From: Chitinophaga polysaccharea
Lineage (GTDB): Bacteria; Bacteroidota; Bacteroidia; Chitinophagales; Chitinophagaceae
Assembly (NCBI RefSeq): GCF_902150045.1
Contig: NZ_CABFVU010000002.1
Location: 62,001-126,000 of the forward strand
Direction: 5' to 3'
DNA length: 64,000 nt
The position numbers and the translations under genes were made by a program. The notes under the pieces were generated by a model that saw only the letters and a list, made by a program, of their open reading frames with translations, was not told where the DNA came from and ran no database searches. Positions 54,211 through 64,000 of the stretch are shown here, one piece after another. The stretch's first letter is position 1; each line of letters opens with the position of its first letter.

Positions 54211-55392
54211 GTGATTTCTTTCAATTGGTTCAAACATAGAATGGTAGCACTTGTGATGGTTTTAGGCCTTCACAGTTTTAGTAATTTTTCCTTTGCACAG
54301 GAGGTTTCCCACCATGAAACAGCGGCAGCTGCACCTCATGAAGGAGAAGAAGGTAAGGGGGGAGAAGAAGGTGAGACTAAAAAATTTGATGCTAAGGAAG
54401 TAATTCTCGGACACGTAAAGGATGCCCACGACTGGCACCTGTTCAGTATGGGCGACACCCATGTAACTATCCCCTTACCGGTGATCATTTACAACCCTGC
54501 ACGTGGCACTTCTGTATTTTCCTCTTCTAAATTTGAGCATGGTCATAAAGCGTACGATGGTTACCAGCTGGTAAATTCGCACTACCTGCATGAAAAAGGG
54601 CTGGATCCGGCCAAATACATGGATGGTAAGGTGATTGCAGTAGATGCCAATGGCAACCCTACCGATGAAAAGATCTACGATTTTTCAATGACCAAGAATA
54701 TCACTTCCATGATCATTGCCGCTGTATTGCTGGTGATCCTGATGCTGAGCGTAGCAAAGGCTTACAGGGTACGTGGTTCAAAGAAAGCCCCGAAAGGTTT
54801 CCAGAGCCTTATAGAGCCGGTGATCATTTTCATGCGTGATGAAGTGGTAAGGCCTAATATTCCCGGTAAACATGCAGAAAGGTATACGCCTTTCATTCTG
54901 ACAATATTCTTTTTTATCCTGATCAACAACCTGTTGGGTCTGTTGCCTGGCTCCGCCAACGTAACGGGTAACCTGGCAGTAACGGCGGCATTGGCTATCA
55001 TCAGCTTTATTGCCACTATGTTCAGCACCAATAAACATTTCTGGGGTCACATTTTCAATCCTCCGGTTCCTTTTGGGGTTAAGTTCATCCTGGCGCCGGT
55101 AGAGCTGATCGGCGTATTTACCAAACCGGTATCTCTGATGATCAGGTTATTTGCCAATATCCTGGCAGGTCACATTATTATCCTGAGTATTATATCCCTG
55201 GTGTTCATTTTTGGATCTTTAAACAAGGTAGCTGGTTATGGCTTCCTGCCTATCACTGTTCTGTTTAATATCGTGATGATGATGCTGGAACTGCTGGTAG
55301 CATTTATCCAGGCGTTCATCTTTGCTAACCTGACAGCCGTATTTATTGGCCAGGCCATGGAAGGTGCACATGATGAGGCACACCACCACTAA
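54211..55392 (+). CDS. atpB: ATP synthase F0 subunit a with long periplasmic N-terminus
   Basis: Subunit a forms the proton half-channels against the c-ring. The reading starts at GTG 54211; ATG 54241 is an alternative that keeps the signal peptide (MVALVMVLGLHSFSNFSFAQ). An extracytoplasmic extension of about 130 residues follows, rich in His, Glu and Gly (HHETAAAAPHEGEEGKGGEE). The channel part begins near residue 165; the essential Arg lies in SLMIRLFANILAGHI, and helix 5/6 motifs NLLGLLPG and QAFIFANLTAVFIG are present. The tail is His-rich (HDEAHHH). Bacteroidota subunit a proteins commonly have such an extension. First gene of the run atpB-E-F-H-A. Confidence 0.95.
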   Translation: MISFNWFKHRMVALVMVLGLHSFSNFSFAQEVSHHETAAAAPHEGEEGKGGEEGETKKFDAKEVILGHVKDAHDWHLFSMGDTHVTIPLPVIIYNPARGTSVFSSSKFEHGHKAYDGYQLVNSHYLHEKGLDPAKYMDGKVIAVDANGNPTDEKIYDFSMTKNITSMIIAAVLLVILMLSVAKAYRVRGSKKAPKGFQSLIEPVIIFMRDEVVRPNIPGKHAERYTPFILTIFFFILINNLLGLLPGSANVTGNLAVTAALAIISFIATMFSTNKHFWGHIFNPPVPFGVKFILAPVELIGVFTKPVSLMIRLFANILAGHIIILSIISLVFIFGSLNKVAGYGFLPITVLFNIVMMMLELLVAFIQAFIFANLTAVFIGQAMEGAHDEAHHH

Positions 55393-55467
55393 GCATACGG
55401 AATTAGCTTTTAAGCCTTTGCCCGAAAGTTAGATACCAACCGCTTATTAGTTCGAAATTTTTTATAA

Positions 55468-55743
<276 letters not shown>

Positions 55744-55755
55744 GCCAAACTTTTT

Positions 55756-55788
55756 ACTGCATCCGGCGCACAGGGCAATGGATGCAGT
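55756..55788 (+). other. Stem-loop between atpE and atpF
   Basis: ACTGCATCC / GGATGCAGT form a perfect 9-bp stem with a 15-nt loop, 13 nt after the atpE stop, followed by TCTTTTATT. It could be a partial terminator or an mRNA-stabilising end that raises atpE output over the downstream genes. Confidence 0.6.
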
Positions 55789-55866
55789 AATCTTTTATTA
55801 CAGGCGAATCATCAATCTACCTGAATCCAGAAAACATCAACATAAAAAAAATAAAATTCTAATTAT

Positions 55867-56361
55867 ATGGATCTGTTGCAACCCGCGTTAGGCTTGTTTC
55901 TTATTTCATTATTCATTTTCATCGTCGTTTTCCTGATCCTGAAAAAATTTGCCTGGACTCCAATCCTCGCTACCCTGAAGGAAAGAGAAGGTTCCATTAC
56001 CGACTCTATTGCCACTGCAGAAAGAGTGAAGGAAGAAATGGCCCAGATGAAAGCTGAACATGAGCATGTGCTGGCGGAAGCTAAAGCTGAAAGAAGCAAG
56101 ATCCTGAAAGAAGCAAAAGAGGCGAAAGACATGATCATCAGCGAAGCCAAAACGCAGGCGCAGGCAGAAGCAAAGAAGATCATCAGTGAAGCATACACTG
56201 CTATCGAAAACCAGAAAATGGCAGCGTTAACGGATGTGAAGAACCAGGTAGGCAATCTCGTGATCGAAGTAGCTGAAAAAGTACTGAGAAGGGAACTGGC
56301 TGATAAAGCAGCACAGGAAGGTTACGTGAAACAACTGGCAGAAGAAATCAAATTGAACTAA
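55867..56361 (+). CDS. atpF: ATP synthase F0 subunit b
   Basis: Subunit b is the peripheral stalk that links the membrane sector to F1. The 164-aa protein has one N-terminal transmembrane helix (about residues 5-26, ALGLFLISLFIFIVVFLIL), the junction FAWTPILATLKERE, and a long Glu/Lys/Ala-rich coiled coil to the C-terminus (VIEVAEKVLRRELADKAAQ). Length and layout are standard. It lies 123 nt after atpE and 68 nt before atpH. Confidence 0.95.
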   Translation: MDLLQPALGLFLISLFIFIVVFLILKKFAWTPILATLKEREGSITDSIATAERVKEEMAQMKAEHEHVLAEAKAERSKILKEAKEAKDMIISEAKTQAQAEAKKIISEAYTAIENQKMAALTDVKNQVGNLVIEVAEKVLRRELADKAAQEGYVKQLAEEIKLN

Positions 56362-56429
56362 GATACCAGCGGCTGGCGCCGGCTGTTAAACAGCTAACGC
56401 TGAACGTTGCAAGCTAAAGCTTTTTTAAT

Positions 56430-56990
56430 ATGCAGAATCCCCGTTTAGCATCCCGGTATGCAAAATCATTGATAGGCCTGGCTCAGGAACTGAACCAGCT
56501 GGAAGTGGTGCATACAGACATGCTGTTCTTACAACAGGTGATGAAAAGCAACCCTGATGTGGTGAGTTTGCTTAAAAGCCCTATCATAAAGGCCGATAAG
56601 AAACAGAAAATACTGGCCGCCATATTTGAAGGCCGTATCAGCGCTACTACCAGTTCTTTTGTAAACCTGCTGGTAAGCAAAGGCCGTGAAAGCGCGCTGG
56701 CTGAAATGACCACCGAGTTTGCACGCCAGTACATGGTGCTGAAAAACATCAGCCCGGTGAAAATCACCACTGCTGTTGCTTTGGATAACACTACACTGGA
56801 TGTGATCAAACAGAAGATTGCCAGTGAAACCACTCAGCAGGTACAGCTGGAAACAGCCGTAAATCCTGAGCTGATCGGTGGTTTTGTACTTGAAGCCAAC
56901 GACCAGTTGTTTGATGCTTCTATCCTGCGTGATCTGAAAGATATCAAGCAACAGTTTAACAAGAATATTTACGTATCTGAATTACGTTAA
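56430..56990 (+). CDS. atpH: ATP synthase F1 subunit delta
   Basis: Subunit delta caps F1 and binds the peripheral stalk. The 186-aa protein starts with the conserved RLASRYAKSLIGLAQE helix, has the central FVNLLVSKGRESALAEM, and ends with the beta-rich VNPELIGGFVLEANDQLFDASILRDLKDIKQQF (in part), the family C-terminal signature. It lies between atpF and atpA in the usual order. Confidence 0.95.
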   Translation: MQNPRLASRYAKSLIGLAQELNQLEVVHTDMLFLQQVMKSNPDVVSLLKSPIIKADKKQKILAAIFEGRISATTSSFVNLLVSKGRESALAEMTTEFARQYMVLKNISPVKITTAVALDNTTLDVIKQKIASETTQQVQLETAVNPELIGGFVLEANDQLFDASILRDLKDIKQQFNKNIYVSELR

Positions 56991-57072
56991 TCAATACAGC
57001 AGCCGCTGCGTACACGCAAAGCTGTTGTCGTTATACTAATTTTCTTTAACGACTTTTTTTAAAATCATAATT

Positions 57073-58650
57073 ATGGTTGATATTAAACCTGATGAAATTT
57101 CGGCGATTTTACGCCAGCAGTTAAGCAACTTCAATGCTTCTGCCGACCTGGAAGAGGTGGGCACTGTATTGCAGGTGGGTGATGGTATTGCCCGCATATA
57201 TGGACTGGGCAATGTAGGTTACGGTGAACTGGTAGAATTCAGCAATGGTGTAAAAGCAATTGCACTGAACCTGGAAGAAGACAATGTGGGTGTGGTATTG
57301 ATGGGTCAGTCAGCAGGTATTAAAGAAGGTGATAAAGTACGCCGTACCAGCAAGATCGCTTCCATTAACGTGGGAGAAGGTGTTGTTGGCCGCGTAATCA
57401 ATACACTGGGCGAGCCGATAGATGGTAAAGGCCCTATCAAAGGTGAACTGTATGAAATGCCGCTGGAGCGTAAAGCACCCGGTGTATTGTACCGTGAACC
57501 GGTAAAAGAGCCACTGCAAACAGGTGTAAAGGCGATCGATGCCATGATCCCTGTAGGCCGTGGACAGCGTGAGCTGGTAATCGGTGACCGTCAGACAGGT
57601 AAAACAGCTATCTGTATCGATACGATCATCAACCAGAAAGAATTTTACGATGCAGGTAAACCTGTTTATTGCATATACGTAGCTATTGGCCAGAAAGCAT
57701 CTACTGTTGCCGGTGTAATGAAAACATTACAGGAAGCAGGCGCTATGGCTTATACTACCATCGTAGCTGCAAACGCTGCTGATCCTGCACCGCTGCAGTT
57801 CTACGCTCCGTTTGCCGGTGCTGCCATCGGGGAGTTCTTCCGTGATTCAGGCCGCCCTGCACTGATCGTTTATGATGACCTGTCCAAACAGGCGGTTGCT
57901 TACCGTGAGGTGTCCCTGCTGCTGAAACGCCCTCCGGGTCGTGAAGCATATCCTGGTGACGTATTCTACCTGCATAGCCGTTTGCTCGAGCGTGCCGCTA
58001 AGATCATCAACAATGATGCTATCGCAAAACAGATGAACGATCTGCCTGAATCTATCAAACACCTGGTGAAAGGCGGTGGTTCCCTGACTGCATTGCCTAT
58101 CATCGAAACACAGGCAAGTGACGTATCTGCATATATTCCTACCAACGTAATCTCCATCACCGATGGTCAGATCTTCCTGGAAGGTAACCTGTTCAACGCC
58201 GGTATCCGTCCTGCTATCAACGTAGGTATCTCTGTAAGCCGCGTGGGTGGTAACGCGCAGATCAAATCCATGAAGAAAGTATCCGGTACCCTGAAACTCG
58301 ATCAGGCACAATACCGTGAAATGGAAGCTTTCTCCAAATTCGGTGGCGACCTGGATGCTGCTACCAAAGCGGTTATCGACAAGGGTGCACGTAACGTGGA
58401 GATCCTGAAACAGGCCCAGTTCAGCCCGTATGCCGTAGAAAAACAGGTTGCAGTAATTTACCTTGGTACCAACGGTTTACTGCGCGACGTTCCTGTTAAA
58501 CAGGTTCGTGCTTTCGAAGAAGCGTTCCTGAATGAAATGCAGGTACGTTTACCAGAAGTACTCGCTGAGTTCAAAAAAGGTAACCTGCCTGAAGATGGCC
58601 TGAAAAAAATGGTTACACTGGCTAATGAACTGAAGCCAAGATTCGCATAG
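57073..58650 (+). CDS. atpA: ATP synthase F1 subunit alpha
   Basis: Subunit alpha forms the F1 hexamer with beta and carries the non-catalytic nucleotide sites. The 525-aa protein has the N-terminal beta-barrel ([20 protein letters not shown]), Walker [11 protein letters not shown], the signature [14 protein letters not shown] and the helical C-terminal domain. It is the last atp gene of this run: a strong terminator follows and no gamma subunit gene appears downstream, whereas atpG usually comes next. Confidence 0.97.
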   Translation: MVDIKPDEISAILRQQLSNFNASADLEEVGTVLQVGDGIARIYGLGNVGYGELVEFSNGVKAIALNLEEDNVGVVLMGQSAGIKEGDKVRRTSKIASINVGEGVVGRVINTLGEPIDGKGPIKGELYEMPLERKAPGVLYREPVKEPLQTGVKAIDAMIPVGRGQRELVIGDRQTGKTAICIDTIINQKEFYDAGKPVYCIYVAIGQKASTVAGVMKTLQEAGAMAYTTIVAANAADPAPLQFYAPFAGAAIGEFFRDSGRPALIVYDDLSKQAVAYREVSLLLKRPPGREAYPGDVFYLHSRLLERAAKIINNDAIAKQMNDLPESIKHLVKGGGSLTALPIIETQASDVSAYIPTNVISITDGQIFLEGNLFNAGIRPAINVGISVSRVGGNAQIKSMKKVSGTLKLDQAQYREMEAFSKFGGDLDAATKAVIDKGARNVEILKQAQFSPYAVEKQVAVIYLGTNGLLRDVPVKQVRAFEEAFLNEMQVRLPEVLAEFKKGNLPEDGLKKMVTLANELKPRFA

Positions 58651-59069
58651 TAACAGCGTTTATCGCTAAAAATACAGATCCCCTCTGCCAGGATGGCAGA
58701 GGGGATTTTTTATACGGGCACCTGCTCTTATCTAATTTTAAAAATTCATTATATTATATTTTATAAATCTTCTTAAAAAGAAAATATAAAAGATCCGCGT
58801 TTTATATGGTGAGGCCGCTATAAATTTGCTGCTGTAGCTAGTTCAAAATCTATTCGTCAGGAGTCCTGATCAGTTCATAATTCCTTCCACTCGGAGTATT
58901 GTTCATAGCCTTTACCACTAAAGAGTAAGTATCACCAAAATAGTCCGTACACTATCCATAAACAATTAGTTCGTTTTTCCTGAAATCGAGTACAGTTGCC
59001 TGAACCCCGGGTTAATGCGATTACGAAAATGTGTTTGTTCAGCAGTTGGCAGAAATGCAAAACCTTTCT
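58651..59069. other. Intergenic region after atpA
   Basis: This 419-nt gap holds the atpA terminator and AT-rich sequence (58735-58800). I see no gene, tRNA or repeat here, and in particular no atpG remnant. The promoter of the adhesin gene must lie in its right part, but I cannot identify a convincing box. Confidence 0.55.
58677..58712 (+). terminator. Rho-independent terminator of the atp cluster
   Basis: The perfect stem ATCCCCTCTGCCA / TGGCAGAGGGGAT with a 3-nt loop is followed by a T run, 27 nt after the atpA stop. Confidence 0.93.
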
Positions 59070-62000
59070 ATGAGAAAACTTCTGACCCTTTGTTCGATTG
59101 TATTATTAGCCTTATTTCCCACTGTGAGCTGCCTGGCAGAGGGCAGTAAAGACATATACCCTTCCGGTGCCCAGGGCAACCGGGCGTACATGACGAGTTC
59201 GCCTAACCCGATGATAGGGAGCATTCTCAACCCGGGGCGGATGTTCGTATATGCGAAAGCGGGAGAGGTGATCTATATCGGCTCCAGTGCACAGGGCATA
59301 GGGGTAGGAACTACGAGATTGGTGGCGCCTAACGGTACCGTATATACCACGGGAGCTTCCCTTACCACAGGCCGGATCAATAACAGGACAGAAGAACTAG
59401 CCGGTCCTTCAGCACTCGCCGCAGGTGGGTATGATGCTTACAGCAGAACTGTATTAGCGGAAGAAGAAGGGATATGGACCGTGGAATTTACTTCCCCAAA
59501 TCCTTTTTCCAATATAGGAGCCGCGTATATCCCGCCGGTGGCAGACGCCAATTGGACAATCGCCAATCAAATTGCTGTGAGTGCGCTGCCGTTTATTGTA
59601 GCCTGGGACATTACAGTGGCAAGTGACGGGGTAGCAAAACCGGGACGGGCGTATCTGAATGTTTTTACCGGGAACGCGGGCAACACTACTGCCTCTTTTT
59701 ATGGCAAGTTTAATGTGCTTACAAAAGACGGTTTTACTTATACTGCAGCCAGCAATGGTATCCAGCCTTTTCTCTTTGCCTTCTTTGTAAATAATAAAGG
59801 TACCCGTGATAAGGCAACAGGCGTACCTATATACAAAAGCGTAAACCTCGACCAGGCTGTTGGGACTAATGCCGCCTATTCATTTCATAATCCCACTTTA
59901 CCGGATGATGCTACCAATATAACCCAAAAGATATTTTATAACCCGCCGGATAATACGCTGCCAGCCACGGCGCCGGTTTGGGGAAGCGGCAGTGCAGCAT
60001 CCACGTGGCTAATCAGCGCACCTGTTATCCCCACTGTTACCAATATCTCTTTTACCGGAAAAGAAGGTGCAGCCAGTCAACCAGGTACGCCGCCCCTGGC
60101 TGGAGGATATATCCGGTTTACAGCCAACCAGAATTGTAACTTCAGAATCTCATTGGATGTAAACAATAATGGGAGCACTAATGATCCTACAGACCGTATC
60201 ATTAACGGATCGTCGGTCATAGGGGAGAATGTCGTTTTCTGGGATGGTAAGGACGGCCAGGGTAGCGATGTGGCGGATGGTACAGCCATTAACATATCCA
60301 TTGTGCTGTTTTCGGGGGAAGTGCATTTCCCTTACATTGATGTAGAAAACAATGCAAATGGAATTTTTATTACGCGTACCAACGGCCCTAATGCACCTAA
60401 TTCCACTGTTTACTGGAATGATGAATTGCTGGGCGCTCGCGCCGGCGCACCGGCACCTATTAATGCCTCTGCAAGCCCGGGAATTAACAGCCTTGCTAAC
60501 GGGCATAAGTATACGAGTAATTATGGCGATGCTGTGTTGCTTGATACATGGAGTTATGCATTCGGTACTCCGCGTGACATCACCGTCACAGTAAAACAAA
60601 GGCAGGCCGATCTGCAGGTGGTTGACAACATCCCCAGTTTGCCGGCTATTTGTGCCGGTAGTAGGATTTCCTTTACTACCAGCATCAGGAACAACGGACC
60701 AGATACCGCATCGGGTGCGAAGTTTAACTTCTCTTTTCCGGCAGAATTAACCGGCGTCACCGTTACACCCACCATTACAGGCACAGCTGCAATCGTGTCT
60801 GGTGGCGTAATTGGAAATGCTTACAGCGCTACCGTGAATATGAACAACGGCGCTGTGATCTCTTTTGTTATTTCAGGTACGGTATCGGCAGTGCCCTCCG
60901 GCGGTAACCTGGTAACAAAATCGAGTATACTCCGGCCAGCTGACGTAACAGACCCCGATGCCACCAACGCTTCCGGTACAGGGCCTACCGATCCTGATGT
61001 GGAATGTAACGGGGATCCGTCAGGGGTTGGGTGTAACAATATCGCCACCAGTTCTGTTTCGGTTTCTCCAACTATACAAAGTAATACAGTGACTGCAGAA
61101 CAATCTGTTTGCTTTGGCAGCGTGCCTGCACCATTAGTGGGTTCCACAATTACGGGAACACCGGTATACTTATGGCAAAGCAGCACCAGCAGTGCCACCG
61201 GCGGATTTGCAACCGTTACCGGAACATCTAACGGAAAAGACTATACGCCACCGGCATTACAGCAATCTACCTGGTACAGGAGAGTAGTTACAGCAGGTAG
61301 TTGCAGCGACACCAGCCTGGCAATACTGATCAAAGTAAACCCGGTACTTACACCCGGAGCTATCAGTGGTAACCAGGTATTCTGCGGAAGTGGCAACCCT
61401 GCTGCATTTACCCAGTCTGTTGCACCTGCCGGTGGAACAGGAATATATACTTACCGTTGGCAATCGTCAACAGACAGTATCAACTTTACAGATATTTCAG
61501 GCGCCACGCAACAGGTGTACGACGCCCCTGTACTTAGCCAGAGTACCTGGTTCCGCAGGGTGGTGAGCAGTGCAGGGTCAGGTTGTGCTGATGTTATTAC
61601 AGATACCGTTGCTGTTAAAATTGATGCATTGCCTTCTGCCGCAAATGCCGGTCCTGATCAGCGGTTATGCAACGTCAGCACCACTACAATGGCCGCTAAT
61701 ACTGCCACTACAGGTACAGGCTCATGGAGACAGATAGCCGGCCCGGGCACTGTTACTTTTGTAAACGCAACTTCACCAAATACAGGGATACAAAATCTTA
61801 CACCAGGTACCTATATATTTACCTGGACTATCAGTAACGGCACCTGTGCCTCCTCTGCAGATACCGTACAGGTACACGTGTACGCGCAGCCGGATGTGGC
61901 GAATGCCGGCCCGGACCAGACAAAAAACAACAGCGGCAGCTTTGTAATGAACGCCAATGCACCGGTAAATGGTACCGGCGCCTGGACGCTGATCAGCGGA

Positions 62001-64000
62001 ACAGCAGTAATTGCAGATACCGCCAATGCTAGTACCAATGTTACATTACAGCCCAATACCAGCGCTACACTTGTCTGGACCATTTCCAACGGAAACTGCG
62101 CAGCATCAAATGATACCGTTGTACTCAATTATATCCGGCAGGCAGATCTGAAGATCACCAAATCGGATGCAGGCAATACGTATAAAACCGGTAGCCCGCT
62201 TACCTATACACTTACCATTGAAAACCTGGGCCCATCTGATGTTTCAGGCTTGCAGATACAGGATCTGCTCCCGGCAAAAATGGAGAACGCTTCATGGACT
62301 TCCTCTGTAAGCGGCACTGCCGTTAGCGTACAGCCAGCTGCAGGTACAGGGCCATCTGTGAATGCCACAGGAAACCTGCCTTTTGCAACCGGTAATAGAA
62401 TTGTGATCACCGTAACAGGAACAGTTGCTGCAACTGCAATAGGCGGCGATGCCATCAACAACACGGCCTCCGTAGTCAGCCCGGCAGATATGCCCGATCC
62501 GGTTGCAGCCAACAACAGCTCCACGGTGAGCAGTATTGTGCCTAACAATCCACCGGTAGCAGTAACGGATAATTACACCACCACCAGGGATGTGCCGGTA
62601 AGTGGCAATGTATTGACCAACGACAGTGATCCGGAAAATCAGCCTATCACGGTAACCACTACATTGATAGAACAGCCAGCTTATGGCACCGTTATACAGA
62701 ATGCTGATGGTACATTTACATATACACCGGCCGCAGGTGCCGTGGGCACTGATTCTTACAGGTACCAGGTATGTGATAACCAGGGCGCTTGTGCTATAGG
62801 AATAGTAAATATTGTGGTGAAGGCTGGCGTAATTGATCTCAGCGTTACTAAAACCGCTTCTCCTGCCAACGCCACTGCAGGGTTGCCTCTTACTTATACT
62901 ATTACGGTTACCAATAACGGGCCTTCCACTATTTCACAGGGAGAAACATTCACTGTAAATGATTCCCTGCCGGATGGCTTTATAGCAAATAACTATACGC
63001 CGTCTGAAGGAATTTATTCAGCCGGTAATGCCAGTTGGACAGGAGTATTACTACCCCCGGGAAAATCGGTAACACTAACGATTGCCGGTAAAGTAGAAGG
63101 GCGATATACAGGAACCGGGTTGACCAATACCGTAAAAGCAATACCTCCGGCCTCCACAACAGATTCCACACCTGCCACCAGCACACTGGTTACACCGGTA
63201 GGCCGTTCTGTAGAGGTAAAAGTGACCAAAACCGATAATACAGCTACCTACACCGCGGGAACTTCTACCACCTACCAGATCAGTGTTCGGAACACAGGAC
63301 CATCTGACCTGACGGGTGCCACCTTCAGAGATCCGCTGCCGGCGGGTGTTACCACTGCTTCATGGACAGCCAATACCACCGGTGGAAGCCAGTCCGCTAC
63401 CTCAGGATCCGGTGCTATTAATGAACAGGTGAATTTGCCGGCAGGCAGTGAAATCGTATATACGTTAACGATAGATATACCCTCTGGATTTACAGGCTCT
63501 CTTACAAATACTGCCAGCATTGATGTTCCATCCGGTTATAATAATATTAATCCATCCGGTAATACTGCATCTGATACCGATACGCCTGATCCTAAGACAG
63601 ATATTGACATTGCAAAAACAGGCCCGGCCAGCGCTACAGCCGGTACCAGTATCAGTTACCAGTTGCTGATCGTTAACAACGGCCCTTCGGATGTAGCGAA
63701 TGTGGTAATTGCAGATCAGCTGCCTGCACAGATACAAAACCCGGTATGGACAGTGACAGCAGGTGGCAGCGCTACAACCAGCGTTCCTGGCGGCAATGGA
63801 GCTGTTAATTTTACAGCTGGTTTACCTGCCGGTGCAGGCAATACCATCACTGTAAATATCAATGGCACGATAGATCCTGCTGCCACCGGAAGTGTTTCAA
63901 ATACTGCTACAGCAACACCTCCGGCAGGTACGCCGGTGTCTTCCAATACCGTTAATACCACACTGATAAATACCACCGGTCTTACACTTGTTAAACAAGG
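59070..64000 (+). CDS. Giant secreted DUF11/Ig-like repeat adhesin (partial, runs off the window)
   Basis: The frame is open from the ATG at 59070 (another ATG at 59055) to the last base of the window, so at least 1643 codons belong to it and the C-terminus is missing. A signal peptide covers about residues 1-22. An N-terminal domain of about 500 residues is unassigned. Then come DUF11-type repeats starting near 511, 1025, 1255, 1383 and 1512, marked by NNGPD/NNGPS and LPAG/FPAE motifs. Between them lie Ig-like modules with ANAGPDQ starts (about 860-1020) and a cadherin/tandem-95-like module near 1161-1250 (NVLTNDSDPEN, GTFTYTPAAG). Such proteins in Bacteroidota are surface adhesins, often exported by the type IX system; the sorting domain that would show this lies outside the window. 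Confidence 0.9.
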   Translation, partial: MRKLLTLCSIVLLALFPTVSCLAEGSKDIYPSGAQGNRAYMTSSPNPMIGSILNPGRMFVYAKAGEVIYIGSSAQGIGVGTTRLVAPNGTVYTTGASLTTGRINNRTEELAGPSALAAGGYDAYSRTVLAEEEGIWTVEFTSPNPFSNIGAAYIPPVADANWTIANQIAVSALPFIVAWDITVASDGVAKPGRAYLNVFTGNAGNTTASFYGKFNVLTKDGFTYTAASNGIQPFLFAFFVNNKGTRDKATGVPIYKSVNLDQAVGTNAAYSFHNPTLPDDATNITQKIFYNPPDNTLPATAPVWGSGSAASTWLISAPVIPTVTNISFTGKEGAASQPGTPPLAGGYIRFTANQNCNFRISLDVNNNGSTNDPTDRIINGSSVIGENVVFWDGKDGQGSDVADGTAINISIVLFSGEVHFPYIDVENNANGIFITRTNGPNAPNSTVYWNDELLGARAGAPAPINASASPGINSLANGHKYTSNYGDAVLLDTWSYAFGTPRDITVTVKQRQADLQVVDNIPSLPAICAGSRISFTTSIRNNGPDTASGAKFNFSFPAELTGVTVTPTITGTAAIVSGGVIGNAYSATVNMNNGAVISFVISGTVSAVPSGGNLVTKSSILRPADVTDPDATNASGTGPTDPDVECNGDPSGVGCNNIATSSVSVSPTIQSNTVTAEQSVCFGSVPAPLVGSTITGTPVYLWQSSTSSATGGFATVTGTSNGKDYTPPALQQSTWYRRVVTAGSCSDTSLAILIKVNPVLTPGAISGNQVFCGSGNPAAFTQSVAPAGGTGIYTYRWQSSTDSINFTDISGATQQVYDAPVLSQSTWFRRVVSSAGSGCADVITDTVAVKIDALPSAANAGPDQRLCNVSTTTMAANTATTGTGSWRQIAGPGTVTFVNATSPNTGIQNLTPGTYIFTWTISNGTCASSADTVQVHVYAQPDVANAGPDQTKNNSGSFVMNANAPVNGTGAWTLISGTAVIADTANASTNVTLQPNTSATLVWTISNGNCAASNDTVVLNYIRQADLKITKSDAGNTYKTGSPLTYTLTIENLGPSDVSGLQIQDLLPAKMENASWTSSVSGTAVSVQPAAGTGPSVNATGNLPFATGNRIVITVTGTVAATAIGGDAINNTASVVSPADMPDPVAANNSSTVSSIVPNNPPVAVTDNYTTTRDVPVSGNVLTNDSDPENQPITVTTTLIEQPAYGTVIQNADGTFTYTPAAGAVGTDSYRYQVCDNQGACAIGIVNIVVKAGVIDLSVTKTASPANATAGLPLTYTITVTNNGPSTISQGETFTVNDSLPDGFIANNYTPSEGIYSAGNASWTGVLLPPGKSVTLTIAGKVEGRYTGTGLTNTVKAIPPASTTDSTPATSTLVTPVGRSVEVKVTKTDNTATYTAGTSTTYQISVRNTGPSDLTGATFRDPLPAGVTTASWTANTTGGSQSATSGSGAINEQVNLPAGSEIVYTLTIDIPSGFTGSLTNTASIDVPSGYNNINPSGNTASDTDTPDPKTDIDIAKTGPASATAGTSISYQLLIVNNGPSDVANVVIADQLPAQIQNPVWTVTAGGSATTSVPGGNGAVNFTAGLPAGAGNTITVNINGTIDPAATGSVSNTATATPPAGTPVSSNTVNTTLINTTGLTLVKQ

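Overview
The window is chromosomal DNA of a Bacteroidota bacterium, most likely Chitinophagaceae (Chitinophaga-like). The grounds are a SusC/SusD pair with STN domain behind an ECF sigma/FecR pair, many TAnnTTTG -7 promoter boxes with few Shine-Dalgarno sites, a two-domain malic enzyme, DUF4293, an AtpB with a signal peptide and long periplasmic extension, and a giant DUF11/Ig-like adhesin. The genus is inferred from gene content; no 16S or other marker is present.

Layout. 1-2.1 kb: an unrecognised 211-aa protein, a degenerate ~22-bp repeat field and a 1-Cys peroxiredoxin. 2.1-10.8 kb: ECF sigma factor, FecR anti-sigma, STN-containing SusC, SusD lipoprotein and a secreted metallophosphoesterase with FG-GAP-like repeats, a self-contained nutrient-uptake locus. 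10.8-14.4 kb: a 116-bp MITE-like element, then minus-strand RNA-modification genes (RluA-type and RsuA/RluB-type pseudouridine synthases, RlmN). 14.5-16.4 kb: a secreted M23-like protein with tandem C-terminal repeats. 16.7-28 kb: beta-ketoadipyl-CoA-type thiolase, a lone ECF sigma factor, UvrA, DUF4293 protein, malic enzyme, a protein with kinase-like motifs, and an MlaE/MlaF transporter. Two long palindromic elements flank this part. 28-38.3 kb: SucD, a 2005-aa alpha-2-macroglobulin, a DAO-type oxidoreductase and AspS.

38.6-43.4 kb: glucosaminidase, two SGNH hydrolases and an MBOAT O-acyltransferase, tightly packed and probably acting on O-acyl groups of an envelope polymer. 43.4-49.5 kb: AraC regulator, OprO/P-type porin, a complete IS1182-like element and a PhoR/PhoB-like two-component pair. 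49.8-54 kb: a secreted 732-aa protein with a possible caspase-fold C-terminus, and an MsbA-like ABC exporter. 54.2-58.7 kb: ATP synthase genes atpB-E-F-H-A, ending at a terminator with no atpG. 59.1-64 kb: the first 1643 codons of a giant secreted repeat protein that continues past the window.

Most genes are ordinary. The best candidates for something undescribed are the kinase-like protein at 25367-26398, the His/Cys-motif protein at 49877-52075, the 116-bp element whose ends match the IS in the same window, and the repeat families in the intergenic regions. No CRISPR array, tRNA, rRNA or prophage was seen.
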